In this document: in pieces, positions 11,764 through 23,308 of the stretch
How positions within the stretch are numbered: the stretch's first letter is position 1
Layout of the letters: the number at the start of each line of letters is the position of its first letter
DNA from: Eleusine coracana subsp. coracana
Lineage: Eukaryota > Streptophyta > Magnoliopsida > Poales > Poaceae
Assembly: GCA_032690845.1 (NCBI GenBank)
Contig: CM064426.1
Span: 61,046,631 to 61,110,630 of the forward strand
Reading direction: 5' to 3'
Length of the DNA: 64,000 bases
The notes under the pieces: model-generated
Seen by the model: only the letters and a program-made list of their open reading frames with translations
What the model was told of the DNA's origin: nothing
The model's database searches: none
Program-made: the position numbers and the translations under genes

Positions 11764-12560
11764 TTATTGTACAGCTTCAGGTTGTGGTGGGTGGAGGGAG
11801 GTTGTTGTAGGGGCATCAATTTTGTGTGGGAAGCTCTTGGTTTCCATTTCTATAGGTTGGCTGGAAGTTTGGGTGCTTTCTTTGGTATGGCATGGGGTGA
11901 TATATAGCTGATCTTCAATGTTTTGGACAACTTTGCCTATGATCTCTATTCCCTTTGATGGTATTGTATGAAGAAAAGCACCTCCGGCTGCAGCATCTAA
12001 ATAATTTGCACTTTCGGGTTTTAAACCAAAAAAGAAGTGTTGCAGCCTTATAGGCTCCTCTATTCCTATAGATACCCCATTGCTGGTGTAGGATAGGAAC
12101 CTTTCCCATGATGCTCCAAGTGATTCATGGTCATGTTGCTCAAGATTGATAACCTTTTTCCTTAGAACAACTATCTTATAGAGAGGAAAATATTTGCGCA
12201 AAAAAAACTCTCTTAAGGTGGACCAAACTCCATTTGCTTCACCTATATGGTTAAAATACCAAGTTTTCGCTGCTCCGCCTAATGAAAATGGGAACAACTT
12301 CCATTTCATGGTTCCTTGAGGAAACCCTTCAATGGCAAGAGTGGAGCAACAAAGCTCAAACTGTTGTAGGTGAGTATATGGATTTTCATTTTCTGCCCCT
12401 ATAAATGGTGTCTTCTAAATCAAAAGTATGAGATTCGGATGAATCTCATAGCTCAGAGCTGTGATTGAGAGTGATGAGGGTACGGGTTCTAGGAATTTGC
12501 TCCTAGGGGATGAGAAGTCACGGATGGATGGGGATTCATGGAAGGAAAGGAAATAAGGGA
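11764..12560 (-). pseudogene. Element A, first Gag domain
   Basis: On the minus strand the N-terminal segment contains YEIHPNLILLI, a TAG near 12417, then ENPYTHLQQFELCC and the core KWKLFPFSLGGAAKTWYF. The helical ESLGASWERFL motif follows, and the frame stops at 11764. These are the hallmarks of Athila-type Gag. The upstream limit is uncertain, because the frame extends toward about 12560 without an obvious initiator. No zinc knuckle is seen. The reading frame matches that of the second Gag domain downstream. Confidence 0.78.
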
Positions 12561-12616
12561 AGAAAATAAAAAGGAAAGGTAAAAAGAATCAAGTTCGGAT
12601 AAATGTCAGCTATCGT

Positions 12617-12634
12617 TCCCCGGCAACGGCGCCA
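12617..12634 (-). other. Element A primer-binding site (tRNA-Asp)
   Basis: On the minus strand this reads TGGCGCCGTTGCCGGGGA, the complement of the 3' end of plant tRNA-Asp including CCA, as recalled. It lies seven bases inside the 5' LTR and fixes the element's orientation. Confidence 0.88.
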
Positions 12635-12641
12635 GAAAGCT

Positions 12642-14181
12642 TGTTGGCGATCGTTATGCCTAACAGAGAAATCCGCAAGCGTACGGATGCCGATGTAGCC
12701 TTCACCTGGGAGTATTCCAAGGTATCGAATCCACGGGGAACGAGAAGTGAACTTCTATCCTAATCCAATTCTAGTGAACAAAAGAGAAGGATAACAACGG
12801 GTTGAGAGGGTTCTCCAGCCTTGGCTTCATGTCACAACTTATATCCAAATAATTATCAGACTCCAATATTTACTCTTGTTAACTTCGGGGTATAGTTCGC
12901 CGAGGTACGGAAACGGATGAGAAGGGACCTCGGGTAAAACTACCATCAACGCCTACGAGCCCAACTCGAACATGGTGGAATACAGAGGATAGCTCAGTGT
13001 TGTCATCACCTAACTACCTACCATACAACCCGTGGGGTTGGGAGCAAACTTAGATAATTCTAAGTATATACACTAGGTATACACTTACAATTACTACTCT
13101 AACCTTGTTAACTAAAGGCAGAGTAACCATAGTTAAATAAAGTAAATAACTTTATCTAACATGGACTAAGAACCCATAAACAAGATATAAATAAAGAAAA
13201 CTTTAATGATTAAATGAACAAAAGAATGTCTACATGTTACCCGGCTGAAGGATGGGGACTCTACTCTTGGTGGAGAATCATCCCCGAGGCACAAGGTGGA
13301 GAAGGAGCCAACATCCCCGGCTCCCTCCTGGACTTCTACCTCTCACACTCACTCCCTATTCTAACACATTTCTGCAGCGTGGCACTTGTTGTTCTTCTCT
13401 TCAATTGTTTATCTTTTCTACCGAATTCCACTTCTATTTATAGGTGGCGAAGACTTGGCAGGTATTTCAAGGTGGAGGAGAGTCGGTGGGCAAAAGTTCT
13501 CCCGCCGGGCGGCGGGCCATGCCGGGCGGCCACGTGTGCCGGGCGGTCGGGTATGCCGGGTGGCATGCACCGCCGGGCGTCAGCCCAGGCCAGGCGGCCG
13601 TTGGATGGAGTCGGTTTCCAACCGCCTTGCCTCGGATGGCTCAGATTTGGTCCCGATGGCGGTTGTTAGGTCGGTTCCGACCGTTTTATCCACTTGGCGT
13701 CGATTGGCATGACGGGCCGAGTGGGCTGGACATCCCGGGAAAAAAGTTCTAGGCCGGGCGACGGGGTAGGCCGAGCGGCCTGGCATGCCGGGCGGCGGCC
13801 CATTTTTAGTGCCGACCCCTTTGGGTCATGTCTTCACTTGTCCAAGTTATGCCATGTGGATTCGTCCTTTACTTCTCCACTTTTTACCCTCCTTAGTCCG
13901 AGAATGGAAAACGGCCTTATTTTGGAGTGTTTTGCAGGGTCAGTTGGGTTGGATGGTCAGACTCATGATGACTCTGTTTTGACCCGTCGGGTGGCTATTT
14001 TCAGCCTGATATGACCCTGTCGGCTGGGTTCTGATTTCAGCCATCATGACCCTGCCGGGCCCTGATTTTAGCCTCATATAACCCTGTCGGCTGGGTTCTG
14101 AATTCAGCCATCATGACCCTGCCAGGCCCTGATTTCAGCTTCATATGACCTGTCAAAAATGGGAATTTACGACTACCAACA
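12642..14181 (-). repeat. Element A, 5' LTR
   Basis: This 1540 bp LTR pairs with 3501-5221. It carries the same GCCGGGCGGC cluster (about 13500-13800) and the 67 bp repeat, but lacks about 180 bp near its outer end. It is followed by the target copy CCCAC at 14182-14186. Confidence 0.88.
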
Positions 14182-14186
14182 CCCAC

Positions 14187-14595
14187 TTCGTCTCCAATGT
14201 CATGAGTTCTTCCAAGCTCAAGAGAAGATCAACAAGGACAATCAAGCTAAATTCAAGGAGATTGATCATGTCCTTGAGGGAATTAACAACAAGGTGATAG
14301 AAATAGGGAGCTCCAATGAGCAGATTTTGAAGCATACCAAGATTATGGAGCAACATATGGGACAGTTCTCGCAAGCCATTCAAGGCAACAAAGGGGCTAT
14401 TCATGGCAATATGAAGTCTGCAGAATAGTTGAAGGCAATAGCTACGCGGTCAGGAAAATAAATAGAAGATCCAGAGCACCCTGCACCGATCGATGCACAC
14501 CTGGCGCCGAACAGCGTGACGGTCCTGACGGCGCTGATCGGCTCCCTGAAAGCACCGATCGGCGAGAGGAGGATGTTGAACTCTCTGGTCTAAAA
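14187..14595 (+). pseudogene. Element B, gag C-terminal linker (resumed after A)
   Basis: This continues the B polyprotein after the A insertion. A Lys/Gln-rich helical segment (FFQAQEKINKDNQAKFKEID) is followed by a stop near 14426, and then by ATRSGK, matching the Athila-type Gag-protease junction. Four palindromic GATCGGCGC-like motifs fall in this coding stretch (14482-14566). The parallel stretch in the second copy is 29952-30410. Confidence 0.7.
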
Positions 14596-15396
14596 ATGGG
14601 CATGGGGACAGAGGAGCATGGCCCTGCCATGTTCCTGGATACTCAACTTCTGACGAAGACAGAAAGAGCGCGACAACACGACGAACAATTTGCAAGGTTC
14701 ATCGATATTATGAAGAAGCCTTACATCAATGTCCCTTTTGTTGATGCTATTCAAGTATCCACCTATGCCAAGTACATTAAAGACGTGATGCAAAACAAGA
14801 AGTCTCTAGCTTCTGAGGAGGTTGTGAAGGTTACCAAGGAGCTTACGGCGGCAATCAATGATGTTGCACTTGAGAAGAAACCCGACCCTGGATCACCAAG
14901 CATCAAATGCATGATTGGAACAAGGATATTTGATAGGTGCTTGTGTGATCTTGGAGCAAGTGTAAGTGTTATGCCCTGTCATATATTCACAAGTCTCAAT
15001 TTGCCTGAATTGGAGTCTACGGGTATGTGTTTAGAGTTAGCTAATCAATCAGTACACTTCCCTGATGGAATTGCTGAGGATGTGCCTGTTCAAATTGGAG
15101 ATCACATTGTCCCTGTTGATTTTATTGTGCTTGATATGGATAAGAGCACGAAGACCCCATTGATCTTAGGCAGACCCTTCTTGAGGACAGCAAGAGCAAG
15201 TATTGATGTTGGGAGTGGTGAGATAAGCTTCGATATAAGTGGGACTCCCTACTCTTTCAAGTTTCGCCCAAAGGGAGAAGAGTGCCGTACTGTTGATGAA
15301 GTGAAGAGATACAAGACACCGTGGCAACATGGCATCAAGAGTAATTGGAGGGGATGTATGGATAGGTCGTTCGAGCTATATGAACTATGGAAATAA
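14596..15396 (+). CDS. Element B, retropepsin-like aspartic protease
   Basis: This 266-codon open frame carries the protease region of the B polyprotein. It contains a CDLGASVSVMP segment, in which the catalytic D-x-G-A motif is kept, and the downstream ILGRPFL motif of the retropepsin fold. The N-terminal 100 residues are a charged helical linker. In complete Athila elements RT would follow; here the frame ends at 15396 with a C-terminal tail of about 50 residues and nothing polymerase-like comes after. The internal start is arbitrary, because a Gag-protease fusion is expected. The protease could in principle mature Gag made by the same element. Confidence 0.82.
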   Translation: MGMGTEEHGPAMFLDTQLLTKTERARQHDEQFARFIDIMKKPYINVPFVDAIQVSTYAKYIKDVMQNKKSLASEEVVKVTKELTAAINDVALEKKPDPGSPSIKCMIGTRIFDRCLCDLGASVSVMPCHIFTSLNLPELESTGMCLELANQSVHFPDGIAEDVPVQIGDHIVPVDFIVLDMDKSTKTPLILGRPFLRTARASIDVGSGEISFDISGTPYSFKFRPKGEECRTVDEVKRYKTPWQHGIKSNWRGCMDRSFELYELWK

Positions 15397-16386
15397 GAGA
15401 ACCTTGTAGTGTCGCGGCCCCACATCCCGCACCGCGACACTAAGGATTGATTGATTGCGGGGAGGTCAAGCTCTTTGACATCTAAATAACTAGAACGCTC
15501 TTGGGAGGCAACCCAATGGTTGTAGGATTTAGAAGGTGATTAGTGCTGGCCGGGAGGGCAACTCGGTGTTTTTAATTTGCTTGCTTATAATAAAAACAAT
15601 CTCTCAAATAAAAGAAATAGAAAAAGTATGTGCTTAATTCTTGTGTGCTCTTGCGTTGTCTGTATATTTGTGCAAAACTGTGTATATACATATTGTAGAC
15701 TAACAACGCAGGAATAAAACAAAAAAAAAGACCAAAAACATGAAGGAACAGTGCTTGCGCCAATCAGCGCATATCTGCGTCGATCGGCGTGTTACTGTCC
15801 AGGTCAAGATAGAAGGCTGAAGATGCCCAAAATTAAAGGGGTGCTAAAAATCAACCAGTACAGTAATTTTTAGAGACAGAGCTATTTTCAAGGTAATTAA
15901 AAATCTTTTTGAATTAATTTTTGTGTGCAAAATGGTTGCTAAATGACGCAGGAAAGGATGAAGAGTAACATCTAGCGAAGAAGCAAGGGGCCAGGAGCTA
16001 CATGAACATTGGGAAAAGTGGAAAATTAGGTGAAAAAGATGAACACGAGGCATCAGGATCAACGCCGGACCAAAAGACGAGGTGCAAGGGACTTGCGCCA
16101 TTCGACGCTCTACTGCGCCGACCGGCATGAGTACCCATGCGGTTCCCGAATGGGCGACAAAAGCGGTAGGCGTTGATTTTGAGGAACTGGTAAGATTGCT
16201 ATGTAGGTGTGCGGTGTAGAGGAGACCCAGAATTGACCAAAAGCCGAAAAAGAGATGGCACGCTGATCTGCACGGGCCCGTGCTGATCGACGCAGTCAAC
16301 AAGATATCGGGATTCCGTGCTGTTCCCCTGCCAACCAACATGATGTACCGGGAAGTGACATAAAGGATGGGAATCAAGCGCCATAG
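15397..16386 (+). other. Element B spacer between protease and downstream ORF
   Basis: I see no coding domain in this stretch, where RT, RNase H and integrase would lie in an autonomous relative. It contains three further pairs of the palindromic GCGCCGATCGGCGC-like motif (near 15754/15775, 16091/16113 and 16262/16285). The absence of even degenerate polymerase motifs suggests that pol was lost from the lineage rather than decaying here. Confidence 0.6.
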
Positions 16387-17420
16387 TTGTTGGTGGGTGA
16401 TGCATCCACCGGCTTGGTGGCGGCGACCAATGAGATCCGCGCCCGCCACTCCATCTTCGGCGTGCCCCTTCCAACGGGGCGTGCTACGAGGTGCCAAACG
16501 GCAGCAAGACGTGGGGTTCCCACATCACCACCACCGCCGGCATACGTGCCACGCATGGTGGAGGAGGGCTTCACCCTCTGGAGCACGGAGGAACAACAAC
16601 ACTACCTCGTGGTGAGGGGAAGGTTTGTCCCTAACTATGACTTGGACGAGACCTTTTTCACCACGATCGGCATGTGGGAGGACATAAGGAGCTCGGCTGG
16701 GTGGACTTCCACCTCCTTCCCATGGACTACAACCTCGACGTCGTCACCGAGGTTGCCTCTATGATGAGGCTCGGCACCAACGAAGCCAGCAACAAGGCCG
16801 TCAACTTCCACGTCCACGGCATTAGTTACACTGTGACCATGGAGATGGCGGCTCAAGCCTTCGGCTTCGACGCCGACACCAGCATCGCCGGTATCTTGGG
16901 ACGTGGGGAGTTGGACTCCTTTTGGAGGCGGCTCTTGCTAGCAGAAGAGATGAAGCGTGGCAACATCCACAACCCAACCATTCAAGTATTCCATCGGTGG
17001 TTGGTGGCGCGCACAGGCGACAAGGTCGACTCCAGCAATGTCACCGATGCGGACTTGCGGTGGCGCTGCAACGCCATCATGAGTCCGTCTCATGGTAACC
17101 CCATGTTGGTGATGGTGCGGGGTTGGCTCGACAAGAGGGGCAAGGCGAGCAAGAAGTTGGCCTTCGGGGACTATCTTCAATGCCTAGCAGCCCTCGTCTG
17201 CAACAGCAACAAACTGGGAGGGCACAACAACAAGTGGGAGTGTGCGATGGAGATCAGCGAGAATATGACTCATGGCAATATTGTCATGGGAAGTGTTCGC
17301 GCCAGCTTCCATGTCGGCGGGACTAACATCAAGCTCCCATGTGCGGAGCTAGGAGTTTTCCTCCATCAAAAGCTAGAGGGAGGAAATTGGCTTGAGGAAT
17401 GTCTCCTGGAGGGGGGCTGA
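16387..17420 (+). pseudogene. Element B, env-position ORF (Athila ORF / Transposase_32-like)
   Basis: Two overlapping frames make one protein-like region. The first (16387-16764) contains VVRGRFVPNYDLDETFF. Near 16690 the homology shifts to the frame 16674-17420, which has FHLLPMDY, VNFHVHGISYTVTMEMAAQAFGF and a Trp-rich DSFWRRLL segment. This resembles the plant ORF found after pol in Athila-type elements (Pfam ATHILA/Transposase_32-like by recollection, not by search). Its function is unknown and I see no signal peptide or membrane segment. One frameshift near 16690 breaks it. Confidence 0.6.
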
Positions 17421-17828
17421 GCTCTCAAGGACCGCCGTGGGCGGGTTCAACAACCGGCAACATCTACAGCAGCCGGCGGTGAGTGGGACTCCTCGAATTC
17501 ACGCCAAGAGCCTCAGTAGTACCAGCCAGGGTGGAGCAATGCAGCAGGCGGTTCACAGCCCTTTGCGCCAGTTGGCGCTCCCTACCTCAGTGCGGGTATT
17601 GACTACAGGTACCAAGGACGTGTGGCTGTGGTGCCTCCTGTGCTCGGTTTAGACTTTTTTGTGCCCTTGCAGGGGTACATCGACAACAATATGCACTACA
17701 TCGAGCACGTGGAGGACGCAACGTCCCAATGGAGGAACAACCACGAGGCGATGGTGGAGGAGTTCGAGCGACTCAAGGCGCGATGCTATGGCTTCGATCA
17801 GCCACCGCCTCCACCTTTGTTTGACTAG
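17421..17828 (+). pseudogene. Element B, C-terminal part of the env-position ORF
   Basis: After the stop at 17420 another frame (17622-17828) carries a polar helical stretch (HYIEHVEDATSQWRNNHEAM) and ends with a run of prolines before a stop. It probably continues the preceding ORF through frame changes. No further domain is recognisable. Confidence 0.45.
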
Positions 17829-19410
17829 AGTGCTTAGGAGTTGGCGCATATATCAGTTTCCCGGTTTGCGTTTTCTCTTATTTTTGGAAATCTTTTTCTT
17901 TAATTGCTTAAGTGTGTGTGAGCGGGTTGGGAAACCATGTATCGGGGGTGTTTACTTTCATGCAAGTGTGTTAGTAGTAGTTAGTAGTAGTTTTATTTTT
18001 ATGCAAGTGTGTTTGTAGTAGTTTTATTTTTATGCAAGTGTGTGTAAAAATCATCACCATGTATTCAAGTTTCGATATTAATATAATGCTGGCGGTTATG
18101 CTCTTTTAAGAGAATTAAATTATTTATTCTTTCTTGAAAAGTGCTGATGAAGACCAAAAAATGTCGAGCATTGAATAAAATTTCGAACTTACACTTAATG
18201 ATTATTCGGCAAATATGTCTTATGTGGAGCAATTTTGAGTACCCATATGATTCATTTGTATTGTGCAATTTATGATGATAACTTAGTACCAATCTTTTCA
18301 TAGATAATTTTTCATGTTGTGAACTTTGGAATTTATTCTTTTCAAGATCCTTACCTACCAATGCCATAATTAAAGAAATTCTCATGAACCTTTGATTTGT
18401 AGATAAACATTAAATTGATGGTTGAGTTCGGTTATGATTTAATTCTTTTTGATATGAACTTTACTAAGATGGCAAATCTTTGTGTATCTTTTTCTAGCCT
18501 TGAATTACTCATGCAAAAATCCAATTCCGCTGAGTATCCTACCATAAACCCAAAATATCTTGTTGAGTATCATTCCTTGACTACATCCTATATTTCTGGC
18601 TATATTTAATTCTTGAATAAATATTCCAGATGAATCAAATACCAATAGATGTTGGTGAATTCGGGTTGAGAGCCGATCGGCGCACCCTGAACCGATTAGC
18701 ACAGCAGAGAGCTATATATAAAAAGAGAGAGAGAGAGAGAGAGAGAGAAAAGCTCAACTGATTGCTGAGGGACTAGCAAAATTTTAAGTGTGGGGGATGG
18801 TATATGACATGCTTATTCTCGAAATTCATTCTAATATAGCCATGAATCATTCCAACCATGTGTAATCTGATAATGAGAGTTTTTTTTCTTCCAAGATCAA
18901 ATTTTTGCTATGCGCATGTCCACATATCCAAAGTGTTAGTCCTTTCTTAAATTTTTTCTTTCTTAATGGCCATCTTGATAAGTTTTTATAATTCCAACGA
19001 AGAATAATCTCCTAGCTTTACAATATATTGTTGATTTATGTTTGCAATCCTTGAATTACCTCACCTAGCTACTCATATAAGCCTTACACAAATATTATTT
19101 GATCATTATGATGTAAAATATAGGTTGAGTGATTTGAAAGATGAGTTGTTGCCTTAGATTATTTGGAAGATAGATTCTTTATGTTCACAACAATCTTTTA
19201 AGTGGTTTACATGTGTAGAAAAGTTATAATTTGTGAGTTGGACATGATTTGTTGCTTTGGGGAGAAACTTTAAGCTTCATGCCCATATTTGAACTATTTT
19301 CCTAAATACCAATATGAAATACACCACAATAGAATAATGCTCAATATTTACTGATTTGAGATATCTTTTATGATAGAAAGAGTATGTTCTTTGATTTTTC
19401 TTTCTTTTAC
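17829..19410 (+). other. Element B, 3' non-coding internal region
   Basis: This AT-rich sequence has no supported coding region. It holds a (GA)n microsatellite at 18724-18747, a palindrome pair near 18668-18705, and an internal tract taagtgtgggggatgg at about 18785 that duplicates the terminal polypurine motif. Confidence 0.6.
18724..18747. repeat. (GA)n microsatellite
   Basis: A perfect GA dinucleotide run of about twelve units lies in B's 3' non-coding region. Confidence 0.9.
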
Positions 19411-19446
19411 TTTACTCGGGACGAGCAAAGGTTTAAGTGTGGGGGA
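19411..19446 (+). other. Element B, hairpin and polypurine tract before LTR2
   Basis: The hairpin TTTACTCG/CGAGCAAAG (19411-19430) is followed by a purine-rich tract ending GTGTGGGGGAG just before the LTR at 19449. The same pair of signals, in inverse orientation, precedes A's 3' LTR. Confidence 0.78.
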
Positions 19447-19448
19447 GC

Positions 19449-19710
19449 TGTTGGCACTTCCCAAGTGGCCCTTTTATATGTGAATATTACCCCAATTAGG
19501 GCATAATTGATACTAATTTAGGCCATTTACCTATGATATTGTCTATATATTTGTATATACATTGTTTTGGAGCTTTATTGAAGAAATAGGTAAAAATTGG
19601 TGATTAAAGTGATGCTGGAGAGGATAGAAATCCAGAACCGACAAAAGCACTCAAGAAGCCCGGTGCGTCAATCGGCGCAGTCCAAGAGCCGGTCGGTGCA
19701 AGGGTTTTTT
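19449..19710 (+). repeat. Element B, LTR2, left part
   Basis: These are the first 262 bp of the second LTR, matching 763 onward. It is interrupted by element C after a T run that is the mutated left copy of C's target duplication (TTTTT versus GTTTT). Confidence 0.85.
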
Positions 19711-20641
19711 TGATGACGACATCACTCCTAAGGATACATGCAACACTCCTCCAATTCTGGAGTTGCAAGGTCCAATGACTAGAGCTCGTGCACGACGACT
19801 AAATTTTGAGGTGAGCTCGTTCCTGCATTCTTCATTATATGTCACTTTTGAGAATGGTTTGCTACCTAATGATTTTATTGTAATTAGGAACTATGGAGAG
19901 GACCAGGAGATGATGGGAGAAGGACTTGGAGACATGGAGGACCAGCAAGGACGTGGAAGCCAAGGTGGAGGCCCAACCAAAACCGACTTTGAGTCTGTTT
20001 CGGGGCTCAGGACCTGTCTGCACTAAAACGGATGCCCAGGATGCATAGGGACCTGTCTGTTTCGGATTTGGATGTTCTACGTATGCATGGAAAGATAAGA
20101 AGAAGACCTTTCCAATTCCTCCAGTCTCATGTAAAAATTCATCCGGAGTCATTGGGAATCGTCGAAATAAGAGAGGGTCCAGAATCTGTTTCGGTGCTGC
20201 GTCGTCTGTTTTTGGCCTTTGGGCTTTGTATCTAGTTGAGCCTAATTAGGGGCGCGTCTAGAGGGTCTTGCATGACCCTAGGGTCTTCATATACAGCTGC
20301 CTCTGCACCATTAGGATTTGGGTTTTGCTTAGATTATTCTGTTCATAATAGTTTTGCCGTCATCACGGTTTATGAGACCCCAACTTCGTGAGATTCATAA
20401 TACATCTGCAATTGTGTTGCATTCTTTTTTGTTCTTGCTTGTGTTCTTGATTCGCAGGCAGGGATTAGCCTTCTCGGTTAGGTCAATTGTTTTAGGATGG
20501 TTGATAATCAGAGTAGATGTCGTGCTGCGATTGCGGGGTTTAGAACGTGTTGTTCTGAAGCCGGATCGATTTGTGTGTCGCCTCCGACCAAATCAACGTA
20601 TCCATAACTTTTTGGAAGATCGAGAACCCTTGTCCATATCA
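19711..20641 (+). repeat. Element C, 5' LTR
   Basis: This 931 bp LTR begins TGATGACGACATC and ends CCATATCA. Its first 315 bp keep an open frame (19763-20026) that is the copy of the pol tail normally translated into the 3' LTR. It is not a separate gene. Confidence 0.88.
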
Positions 20642-20643
20642 AG

Positions 20644-20656
20644 TGGTAACCAGAGC
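20644..20656 (+). other. Element C primer-binding site (Met-tRNA type)
   Basis: The site tggtaaccagagc lies two bases after the LTR. It differs slightly from the standard tggtatcagagcc complement of plant Met tRNA used by chromoviruses. Confidence 0.75.
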
Positions 20657-21862
20657 TTCAGGTGCACTGTCAGGTTTGCACTACCCTTAGTTAATTTCGT
20701 TTTGTGTTCATCCTATCGTCCACAGAAAAGCCCAAAAAAATTTCCCCTCCGCCCATAACCACGTGTTTAGCCTTTGCATATTTGAATTTCAGAGTCCATA
20801 GTGTTGAGTTTGTACCCTAGTTCTTATTTAGTCGCTGGTTTAGTTTGTGTTTTTGTTGTCAGTAGTGTTTCCCTTGCAACCCTAGCCGTCATCCCCTTTA
20901 CTATCCTCTGTTTTGTTGGCTTTTTATGCTAGGGTTGATTGATCGACACACCTAGCCTAGTCCCACCCTAATACCACCCAAAACACACCGTCAGCACCCT
21001 GGACCAATCCCCATAAATTCCACTTTCCTCTGTCTCCACGCCACCAAAAAAAATCCTACCAGATTCCAAACCCGACTCGGGTTTCTGGAAAACCGACTCT
21101 GACCCCCATTCGGTAAAACGGGCATAACTTTTCGCTCGGTTGTCCGTTTTGGCTGAAATTTTTATAGGGGATTCTTGACTCAAAGTTGAGCATACCCACA
21201 CTTGGCAATGCCCTGTGTGCTCTCGTCAAAAAATTCAAAAAAAAATCAGGAAGATAAAGAAAAAATTGATTTAAGTTGAAACCCGACGTTTTCTGAAACT
21301 TCAAGATTTTCTGTAGGCCACATCCTACCTCTATTTGAGCTGAAATTTTCTGTGGATTCGCCCTTGTTGTTGGTGAGTTGGAGAAAAATATCAAAAAAAT
21401 CATAAAAAAAAAGAAATTTGGGATTTCTACTAGTGCTACATCTAGCCCCCTGAAATTTCTGGATTTGGCTGTTTTGCACTTAGCCCCCTGTTATCGCCTG
21501 TGTGCCTTTGTCTCCTTGTTTCTACTTTGCTATCACTACTGTTCTAGGACATACTTAGACCAGTAACTAGGGACAAGTTACTTGGGCACTTATTCAGCTT
21601 TACTATCTATTTTTGATTTGTGTGCCACTCACATATATATATTTGGCCTTCCTAGCTCTACATATTTCTTTTGGACAGCACATAGGTTATTTTGTGACCC
21701 TTGCAATCGTGGAACACACCTCACTGGTATCCTTTGATTTGCTTTTCAGAACTTTGCAAGAGATTTGTAAGGAGTTTCCTTTTGCTGTGTTGAGAGGCAC
21801 CACTGCTTAGCTGTTTTGTAGGGATAACCTTCACTGTTTGTTTCCTGTGTTTGGTGTTTGTG
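20657..21862 (+). other. Element C, untranslated leader
   Basis: This leader of about 1.2 kb has no supported gene. A block at 21117-21245 (cataacttttcgctcgg and following) recurs in inverse orientation in element E's leader at about 49505-49650, pointing to a conserved leader in the family. Confidence 0.6.
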
Positions 21863-23308
21863 ATGGCAGGAAGTGACGACGGAGAGATGGCTTCACCCTC
21901 ACAATTTGCTGAGTGCGTGAGCCAAGAGCAGCTCCAGAAGGCTTTGCAGGCTGCTCAGAGTGATTTGGCAGAGGCGATCACTAGAGCCGTTACTGATGCA
22001 GTCAGCAAGCTTCACATTAGAGAAAGCATCGAGCGGTTGGAGAAGCGGGTCTCTAAGTTAACTGATCAGGTTGTCGCATTGGAGACCGCTCCCAAGACCA
22101 ACAACAATGTTGAAGACGTTCATGATGAATACATGGTGTATAAGGCTGATGGCACCATGGATAGGTCAGCTACAAGGACCACAAGATTACGACATCATTT
22201 GCAATAAGATACTCAAGGTATGGGTGGTTTCCATAACTACAATCGTCGTCCACACGGTAACTATGCTCTAGATGACCCGTATGCTAAAATTAAGTTTTCA
22301 ATTCCTTCGTTTTTGGGTCAGTATGATGGTAATGTTTATCTTGATTGGGAGATGATTGTAGAACAAAAATTTAATGCCCACCTTGTTCCTGAATAACATA
22401 GAGTTAGACAAGCCACTAGTGAGTTTAAGGACTTTGCTATTGTTTGGTAGAGTGGTCTAGCTGCTGAAACTGATTTGCCTACTACTTGGGGAGAATCTTA
22501 AGGTAGCAATGCGTGATCGTTTTGTTCTCCTTTTTTTTATAGAGAGATTTATAATAAACTGCAACATTTAGAACAAGGAGATAAAACTGTTCAGGAGTAC
22601 TTTAGTGAGCTTTAGAAGGGTTTGATTCATTGTGCTGTAGTTGAAAAAGTGGAGGATCAGATTTGCCGCTTTTATTCTAGTTTGAGAAAAGAAATTCAGG
22701 ACATCCTTGATTTTAAAGAATATTATACCCTCAACCAGTGTTTCCAGTATACTATGCTTGCAGAGAAAGAATCGCAGGGACTTTTCTAGGCTTTTGAGGA
22801 GTACAGCAAGTCCAAGAACTTCTACTCTCCGCGGCAGATGGGGACTTCAGGGCTGACCAAGCCATCTTTTCGGCCGCCCTCACCAGCAGCTGCCAAGGGA
22901 ACCAGTGTTGTTTCTGCAGCACCAAGATCAGGCCCTGCACCTTCTTTGCGCTCAGGTAAAAATTTAGTGCAGGTACTAGCTAGTAGTGCCTCCTCTGTTG
23001 CTTTGATGAGGCGCACTACAGGGATTCAGTGTCACCGCTGCCCTAGACCTGGTCATGTGCAGAATGATTGTCCAAGTAGGCGAGCATATGTGGCGACAAA
23101 CGATGGCGGTTACATGAGCACCTCCGATGTGGAGGATGAGGAGGAGGATGTTGCTGCCACCAGCAGTGAACTTGTCCTTGGAGGTGGAGACACCATGGGA
23201 TACATGAACTTTATTGTTCAGCGTGTTCTTAGCACACAAGTTCATCAGCATGAGACGTTGCAGCGCCACAACTTGTTCCAGATTTTCTTCGTCATCAAGA
23301 ACCACTGA
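21863..23308 (+). pseudogene. Element C, gag
   Basis: The likely initiator at 21863 begins MAGSDDGEM; an N-terminal coiled-coil-like segment contains IERLEKRVSKL. A frame change near 22205 leads to the Gag core (PSFLGQYDGNVYLDWE, QKFNAHLVPE) with several stops between 22396 and 22790. The frame reopens at 22838-23308 with a CX2CX4HX4C knuckle, CHRCPRPGHVQNDC, near 23035-23076. The same order is seen in element E. The protein would form the particle; here it cannot be made intact. Confidence 0.8.

Larger units (their letters stand above)
3501..14181 (-). mobile_element. Element A: pol-less Athila-type element encoding a double Gag
   Basis: This minus-strand element is inserted in B's gag. Its LTRs are 3501-5221 (3') and 12642-14181 (5'), both TGTTGG...CCAACA. 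The target duplication CCCAC lies at 3496-3500 and 14182-14186. A tRNA-Asp primer site adjoins the 5' LTR and a polypurine tract adjoins the 3' LTR, both on the minus strand. The only coding capacity is two Gag-like domains in one frame (about 12560-11764 and 11763-6741), split by a solo LTR at 7701-11260. No protease, RT, RNase H or integrase is seen, so it must use enzymes supplied by another element. Confidence 0.88.

Noticed and set aside
12617..12634. tRNA-Asp gene fragment
   Set aside because: Only 18 bases match the tRNA 3' end, and the position beside an LTR marks a primer-binding site.
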